NCBI GenBank assembly: GCA_964485455.1
Contig: CAZAJU010000072.1
Span: 1-10,643, forward strand
DNA from: Tissierella_B sp964485455
GTDB taxonomy: Bacteria > Bacillota > Clostridia > Tissierellales > Tissierellaceae
DNA: 10,643 nt
Direction: 5' to 3'
The first letter of the stretch is position 1. Every line of letters begins with the position of its first letter. A program made the translations under genes and the position numbers. Shown one piece after another: positions 7,599 to 10,643 of the stretch. The notes under the pieces were generated by a model. The model made no database searches and was not told the DNA's origin. It saw only the letters and a list, made by a program, of their open reading frames with translations.

Positions 7599-7627
7599 AT
7601 TATATGAATTTTAGTCCTTCTTGTCAA
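7599..7627 (-). promoter_or_regulatory. Sigma-A promoter of the asnS-leuS T-box transcript
   Basis: TTGACA (7627-7622) and TATAAT (7604-7599) on the minus strand are both perfect consensus with an exact 17-bp spacer. The -35 box lies inside the last codons of rarA. The predicted start at about 7592 puts Stem I of the T-box roughly 20 nt from the 5' end, as expected for this riboswitch class. Confidence 0.88.
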
Positions 7628-8936
7628 TTAAATGAATTAATCTTTCCTTTATTCTCTTCTCGTATCCATATTCTGAAGGGTCATAATAGACTTTTCCCCT
7701 AAATTCCTCAGGAAGATACTCTTGAGCTACGTAACCATTTTTATAATCATGTGGATACTTGTAGCCTTTGCCGTTACCTAGTTTATCAGCACCTGCATAT
7801 CCTGTCCCTCTTAAATGAAGGGGTACCTTTCCGATTTCAGATGTTCTTATATCCTCAAGAGCTTTATTTATGGCTAAGTAAGCCCTATTACTCTTTGGTG
7901 CTGTAGCAACATAAATTGCCGCTTGTGCTAATGGGATTCTACCCTCAGGCATCCCTATAGTATTTACGGCATTGAAAGCGGAAACTGCTACTGTAAGTGC
8001 ATTTGGATCTGCGTTACCCACATCTTCTGATGCTGCTATTATGATTCGCCTAGCAATAAATTTAGGATCTTCTCCTGCATTTATCATCTTTGCTAGCCAA
8101 TAAATAGCCGCGTCTGGATCAGAACCTCTCATACTCTTAATAAAGGCAGATATGGTATCGTAGTGTTCGTCTCCACCCTTATCATACTTTGCAGTTTTTA
8201 CTTGAATTGAACCCTTTATCTTATCTAGGTCTAAATATATTATTCCATCTTCACTTCGTGTAGTTGACAATACTCCAATCTCTAAGGAATTAAGAAGTGT
8301 TCTCCCATCACCTTCTGCAATAGTTAAAAGATAATCCTCCGCTTCTTGGTCTATTTCTACTTTGTAATTTCCTAGTCCCTTTTCCCGATCCTCTAAAGCC
8401 CGATTTAGTAGGACCTTTAAATCATCACGGCTTAAACTTTCCAACACTAAAACCATAGCCCTTGATAATAGTGCTTTATTAACTTCAAAATAGGGGTTTT
8501 CAGTAGTTGCTCCTATTAAAATGATTATTCCTCTTTCAACAAAGGGAAGTAATGCATCTTGTTGCGCTTTATTAAATCTGTGAATCTCATCTATGAATAG
8601 AATAGTTCTTTTATTATAAAGCTTTAAATTTTCTTCAGCTCTACTCATAACCTCTCTAATATCCTTGACACCTGAAGTTACTGCAGATAGCTTTTCATAT
8701 GACATCTTAGTCCTATTTGCTATAATTCTTGCAAGGGTTGTTTTTCCAGTACCAGGAGGTCCGTAAAATATCATAGATGTTATTCTATCTGCTTTAATTG
8801 ACCTATTTAAGAACTTACCTTCTCCTAGAATATGTTGTTGCCCAACAAATTCTTCGAGTGATTCAGGCCTCATTCTGTCTGCTAAAGGCGCATTTTTCTT
8901 TAGTTTTTCTTCCATAGACATCGTAAACAAGTCCAT
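7611..8936 (-). CDS. rarA: Replication-associated recombination protein A (RarA/MgsA family AAA+ ATPase)
   Basis: RarA/MgsA is a clamp-loader-like AAA+ ATPase that acts at stalled or gapped replication forks and interacts with SSB. The 441-residue protein has LADRMRPESLEEFVGQQHILG (about 18-38, the usual RarA N-terminus), Walker A GPPGTGKT (59-66), Walker B ILFIDEIH (112-119), sensor 1 GATTENP (142-148) and an SRA arginine-finger region (158-160). The C-terminal tetramerisation domain includes SAFIKSMRGSDPDAAIYWLAKM and ARRIIIAASEDVGNADP. Length fits the family (about 420-450). ATG 8936 is preceded by AGAAGGTGA. It follows nrdR by 50 bp with no convincing terminator or promoter between, so read-through from nrdR is likely. 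The -35 box of the next promoter lies within its last codons. Confidence 0.96.
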   Translation of the reverse strand: MDLFTMSMEEKLKKNAPLADRMRPESLEEFVGQQHILGEGKFLNRSIKADRITSMIFYGPPGTGKTTLARIIANRTKMSYEKLSAVTSGVKDIREVMSRAEENLKLYNKRTILFIDEIHRFNKAQQDALLPFVERGIIILIGATTENPYFEVNKALLSRAMVLVLESLSRDDLKVLLNRALEDREKGLGNYKVEIDQEAEDYLLTIAEGDGRTLLNSLEIGVLSTTRSEDGIIYLDLDKIKGSIQVKTAKYDKGGDEHYDTISAFIKSMRGSDPDAAIYWLAKMINAGEDPKFIARRIIIAASEDVGNADPNALTVAVSAFNAVNTIGMPEGRIPLAQAAIYVATAPKSNRAYLAINKALEDIRTSEIGKVPLHLRGTGYAGADKLGNGKGYKYPHDYKNGYVAQEYLPEEFRGKVYYDPSEYGYEKRIKERLIHLIDKKD

Positions 8937-8986
8937 CTTATCACCTTCTATATGCCAAATTTAAAAAGAGTATATTTCATTCTTAA

Positions 8987-9460
8987 TTACTTATTCTGAT
9001 TGTTATGACCTTCATCTAGAATTTTTTTCAATTCATCCATAAAGGAATTTACATCCTTAAACTGTCTATATACTGAGGCAAATCTAACATATGCAACCTC
9101 GTCTATATTCTTGAGTTTATTCATTACCATTTCTCCAATTTCTACAGAGGTAATCTCCTTTTCCATCGAATTAGAAATACTCTTTTCAATTTCATCTACG
9201 ATGGATTCAATCGTACTCATTGGTACAGGCCTTTTTTCACAGGACTTTATTATTCCATTTAAAAGCTTATTTCTATCATAGGCCTGTCTATTACCATCTC
9301 TTTTAACAATTATAATCGGTATTTCTTCAATTTTTTCATAGGTTGTAAATCGCTTACCACAGCTGATACATTCCCTACGCCTTCTTATAGCTTGTCCTTC
9401 ATCGGTGGGTCTAGAGTCTACAACCTTTGACTCCAGGCACTCACAGAATGGGCATTTCAT
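8987..9460 (-). CDS. nrdR: Transcriptional repressor NrdR
   Basis: NrdR is a zinc- and ATP/dATP-binding repressor of ribonucleotide reductase genes. The 157-residue protein has an N-terminal zinc ribbon with CPFC (3-6) and CISC (31-34), the signature VVDSRPTDEGQAIRRRREC (13-31), FTTYE (38-42), and an ATP-cone domain from about 49 to 139 starting VKRDGNRQAYDRNKLLNGI. The start is taken at ATG 9460 because MKCPFC is the family N-terminus and AGGAGGG lies 5 nt upstream. An in-frame extension to 9556 exists but would run into repeat array B and adds 32 residues unlike the family. It follows ylmC and array B, and probably has its own promoter at 9664-9692. No NrdR-box pair was recognised in the window, so no regulatory target is visible here. 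Confidence 0.96.
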   Translation of the reverse strand: MKCPFCECLESKVVDSRPTDEGQAIRRRRECISCGKRFTTYEKIEEIPIIIVKRDGNRQAYDRNKLLNGIIKSCEKRPVPMSTIESIVDEIEKSISNSMEKEITSVEIGEMVMNKLKNIDEVAYVRFASVYRQFKDVNSFMDELKKILDEGHNNQNK

Positions 9461-9465
9461 AGTAT

Positions 9466-9472
9466 CCCTCCT
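9466..9472 (-). promoter_or_regulatory. Ribosome binding site fixing the nrdR start
   Basis: The minus-strand sequence AGGAGGG lies 5 nt before ATG 9460. It selects the family-typical MKCPFC start over the longer in-frame reading that begins inside array B. Confidence 0.8.
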
Positions 9473-9476
9473 ATGA

Positions 9477-9681
9477 TTAATCTTATATTGCATTTTGTTT
9501 AGTGACTTTCTAACCTCATTTAGATAACAGCAGCAATTACCGAGTAATTGCTTCACACAATCGCAATGAGGTTAGCGACTTTCTAACCTCATTTAGATAA
9601 CGGCAGCAATTACCGAGTAATTGCTTCACTCCATCGCAATGAGGTTAGCGACTTTCTAACCTCATTATAATATAAGATTAA
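9477..9681. repeat. 13-bp inverted repeat enclosing array B
   Basis: TTAATCTTATATT (9477-9489) is the perfect reverse complement of AATATAAGATTAA (9669-9681), about 180 bp apart, with array B entirely between them. The right copy overlaps the spacer of the predicted nrdR promoter. The pair may be terminal repeats of a larger inserted element, or a duplicated flanking piece that was inverted. A chance match is less likely but possible in AT-rich DNA. Confidence 0.7.
9504..9666. repeat. Repeat array B: two 73-bp palindromic units plus a 17-bp partial third
   Basis: Unit 1 (9504-9576) and unit 2 (9577-9649) differ by eye at three positions. A partial third (9650-9666) repeats the first 17 bases. 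Each unit has outer arms CTAACCTCATT (9510-9520, 9583-9593, 9656-9666) and AATGAGGTTAG (9565-9575, 9638-9648), perfect 11-bp complements. The core is a perfect hairpin, GCAATTAC-CGA-GTAATTGC (9533-9551, 9606-9624). Arm order is C-G-C-G-C, so an outer arm can pair within its own unit or across the 7-nt junction CGACTTT into the next unit. The unit length is not a multiple of three and it is non-coding. It occupies most of the ylmC-nrdR gap and most of the presumed nrdR leader. Confidence 0.95.
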
Positions 9682-9692
9682 ATTTAAGCCAA
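9664..9692 (-). promoter_or_regulatory. Predicted sigma-A promoter of nrdR
   Basis: On the minus strand TTGGCT (9692-9687; four of six consensus bases) and TATAAT (9669-9664; perfect) are separated by exactly 17 bp. The -35 box starts 2 bp after the ylmC stop codon. Transcription starting near 9657 would begin inside the GAGGTTAG arm of array B and give a 5' leader of about 195 nt made mostly of the palindromic repeats. This is a sequence prediction only. Confidence 0.55.
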
Positions 9693-9694
9693 CA

Positions 9695-9934
9695 TTATTC
9701 ATCCTTTAAATTTACTAAAATCGTATCGTTGCCAATCTTAACTATTTTATTCCACCCAATTATAATGTCGCTATTCTTGGAAAAAAGGCTCATGACCCTA
9801 CTTTCTCCTGGTATGATCAAACCAATTACTGAGCCCTTTTCCAAGTCAACTTCAAAATCCGAGATATAGCCCATTCTCTGTCCATTATATAAATTTATTA
9901 CTTCCTTATCTCTCAAGTCAGAAACTCTTAACAT
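9695..9934 (-). CDS. YlmC/YmxH-family PRC-barrel sporulation-associated protein
   Basis: This is a small 79-residue protein resembling the YlmC/YmxH family, a PRC-barrel fold found in spore-forming Firmicutes whose biochemical role is poorly known. The recognisable pattern is an N-terminal LRVSDLRDKEVINLYNGQRMG, then ISDFEVDLEKGSVIGLIIPG, and the later IIIGWNKIVKIGNDTILVNL. There is no signal peptide or membrane segment, so it should be cytoplasmic. ATG 9934 has GGGGTGG just upstream. It lies between sigG and nrdR, an arrangement common in clostridia, which supports the assignment. It is separated from sigG by about 79 bp of AT-rich DNA in which I see no firm terminator. Confidence 0.88.
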   Translation of the reverse strand: MLRVSDLRDKEVINLYNGQRMGYISDFEVDLEKGSVIGLIIPGESRVMSLFSKNSDIIIGWNKIVKIGNDTILVNLKDE

Positions 9935-10013
9935 AATTCCACCCCATTAATGTATTCTACTAATAGATATATACTTTTTTCTATTATAATATTACATTAA
10001 TTTGATGAATAGT

Positions 10014-10643
10014 TTATACATACTTCCGCATTTGTTTAAGAGCATTTTTTTCAAGTCGAGAAACCTGAGCCTGAGAAATTCCAATCTCATCTGCAACTTC
10101 CATCTGTGTTTTTCCTTCAAAGAATCTTAAATTCAATATTTCTTTTTCCCTATTATTTAATTTATTCATAGCTTCATTAAGCGTAATATCTCTAAGCCAT
10201 AGTTCATCTTCTTCCTTTTCGTCCTTAACTTGGTCCATTACAAAAATCGCATCTCCACTATCGTGAAATATAGGTTCAAATAAGGATATTGGTTCTTGAA
10301 TGGCTTCCATTGCAAATACTACTTCTTCTTTATTTAAACCCAGAAGGTCTGCAATTTCATTTATTGTAGGTTCTTTTGAGTGCTTATTTATAAGTGCTTC
10401 TCTAGCTTGTAATGCTTTATAAGCGATGTCTCTTAAGGATCTTGAGACTCGAATAGAATTATTGTCTCGTAGATACCTTCTTATTTCTCCAATTATCATC
10501 GGCACAGCATAGGTTGAAAATCTTACGTTCTGACTTAAATCAAAATTATCAATAGCCTTTATAAGCCCAATACAACCTACCTGAAACAAGTCATCAACTG
10601 GCTCTCCTCTTCTGTTAAACCTTTGGATAATACTTAAGACTAA
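10014..10643 (-). CDS. sigG: RNA polymerase sporulation sigma factor SigG (partial, 5' end beyond window)
   Basis: SigG directs late gene expression in the forespore. The visible 209 residues lack the N-terminal part, roughly 50 residues compared with full-length SigG of about 260. The reading frame is open to the window edge and the first codons read LVLSIIQRFNRRGEPVDD. Region 2 contains DLFQVGCIGLIKAIDNFD and FSTYAVPMIIGEIRRYLRDN. Region 3 includes IRVSRSLRDIAYKALQ. The segment EPISLFEPIFHDSGDAIFVMDQ is characteristic of SigG rather than SigF. Region 4.2 ends the protein with the helix-turn-helix TQMEVADEIGISQAQVSRLE. A TTG at 10589 is an internal codon of conserved region 2, not the start. 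In clostridia it usually follows spoIIGA-sigE, which would lie just outside the window. Confidence 0.95.
   Translation of the reverse strand, partial: LVLSIIQRFNRRGEPVDDLFQVGCIGLIKAIDNFDLSQNVRFSTYAVPMIIGEIRRYLRDNNSIRVSRSLRDIAYKALQAREALINKHSKEPTINEIADLLGLNKEEVVFAMEAIQEPISLFEPIFHDSGDAIFVMDQVKDEKEEDELWLRDITLNEAMNKLNNREKEILNLRFFEGKTQMEVADEIGISQAQVSRLEKNALKQMRKYV

Noticed and set aside
8937..8986. Promoter or terminator between nrdR and rarA
   Set aside because: The 50-bp gap holds only AT-rich sequence and the rarA ribosome binding site; no consensus pair or stable hairpin was seen.
9461..9556. In-frame N-terminal extension of NrdR starting at 9556
   Set aside because: It would translate part of repeat array B, the added 32 residues do not resemble the family, and ATG 9460 has a strong AGGAGGG site and gives the canonical MKCPFC start.
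9935..10013. Promoter for ylmC in the sigG-ylmC gap
   Set aside because: A TATAAT occurs in this AT-rich stretch, but the best -35 candidate (TTCATC, 15-bp spacer) is poor. A SigG-like TGTATA with a TGTAATA also matches only partly. Not strong enough to list.
10587..10589. TTG as the start codon of a shorter sigma factor
   Set aside because: The frame stays open to the window edge and encodes conserved SigG region 2 residues upstream, so the gene is simply cut by the window border.

Overview
This window is an AT-rich stretch of a low-GC, endospore-forming Firmicute, most likely a member of Clostridia/Tissierellia. The evidence is a partial sporulation sigma factor (SigG), a YlmC/YmxH-type PRC-barrel gene and nrdR in the order seen in clostridia, a T-box leader, and strong AGGAGG-type ribosome binding sites. 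The lineage is inferred from gene content only. Every recognisable gene is on the minus strand, so transcription runs from high to low coordinates.

Reading in the direction of transcription: (1) 10643-8987 holds the 3' part of sigG, a small ylmC/ymxH-like gene, and nrdR. Between ylmC and nrdR lies a roughly 200-bp block (9477-9681) with a plausible sigma-A promoter and 2.2 tandem copies of a 73-bp palindromic repeat (array B). (2) 8936-7611 is rarA/mgsA, an AAA+ replication-fork ATPase. (3) 7627-7045 is regulatory. A consensus sigma-A promoter has its -35 inside the end of rarA. It drives a T-box leader with an AAC (Asn) specifier, the T-box sequence and a leader terminator. Directly after the terminator come 2.2 tandem copies of a different, 112-bp palindromic repeat (array A). 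(4) 7044-3227 is an asnS-leuS operon closed by a 17-bp-stem terminator. (5) 3148-58 holds degV, argH (TTG start) and a lipoprotein amino-acid ABC transporter binding protein, closely spaced and probably co-transcribed.

The proteins themselves are ordinary housekeeping and sporulation products: two aminoacyl-tRNA synthetases under apparent tRNA-sensing control, the last enzyme of arginine synthesis beside an amino-acid importer component, a ribonucleotide-reductase repressor, and a fork-maintenance ATPase.

The unusual part is non-coding. Arrays A and B differ in unit length and in most of their sequence. Both, however, have a left-right-left-right-left layout of inverted-repeat arms, lie in the same orientation inside presumed 5' leaders, and share an ATCGCAA...GGTTAG module at the repeat end. 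They look like tandemly duplicated members of one family of palindromic mobile or structural elements. Their arm order also allows two mutually exclusive RNA folds, which is the best candidate for something undescribed here. No CRISPR array, tRNA, rRNA, insertion sequence or defence system was recognised.
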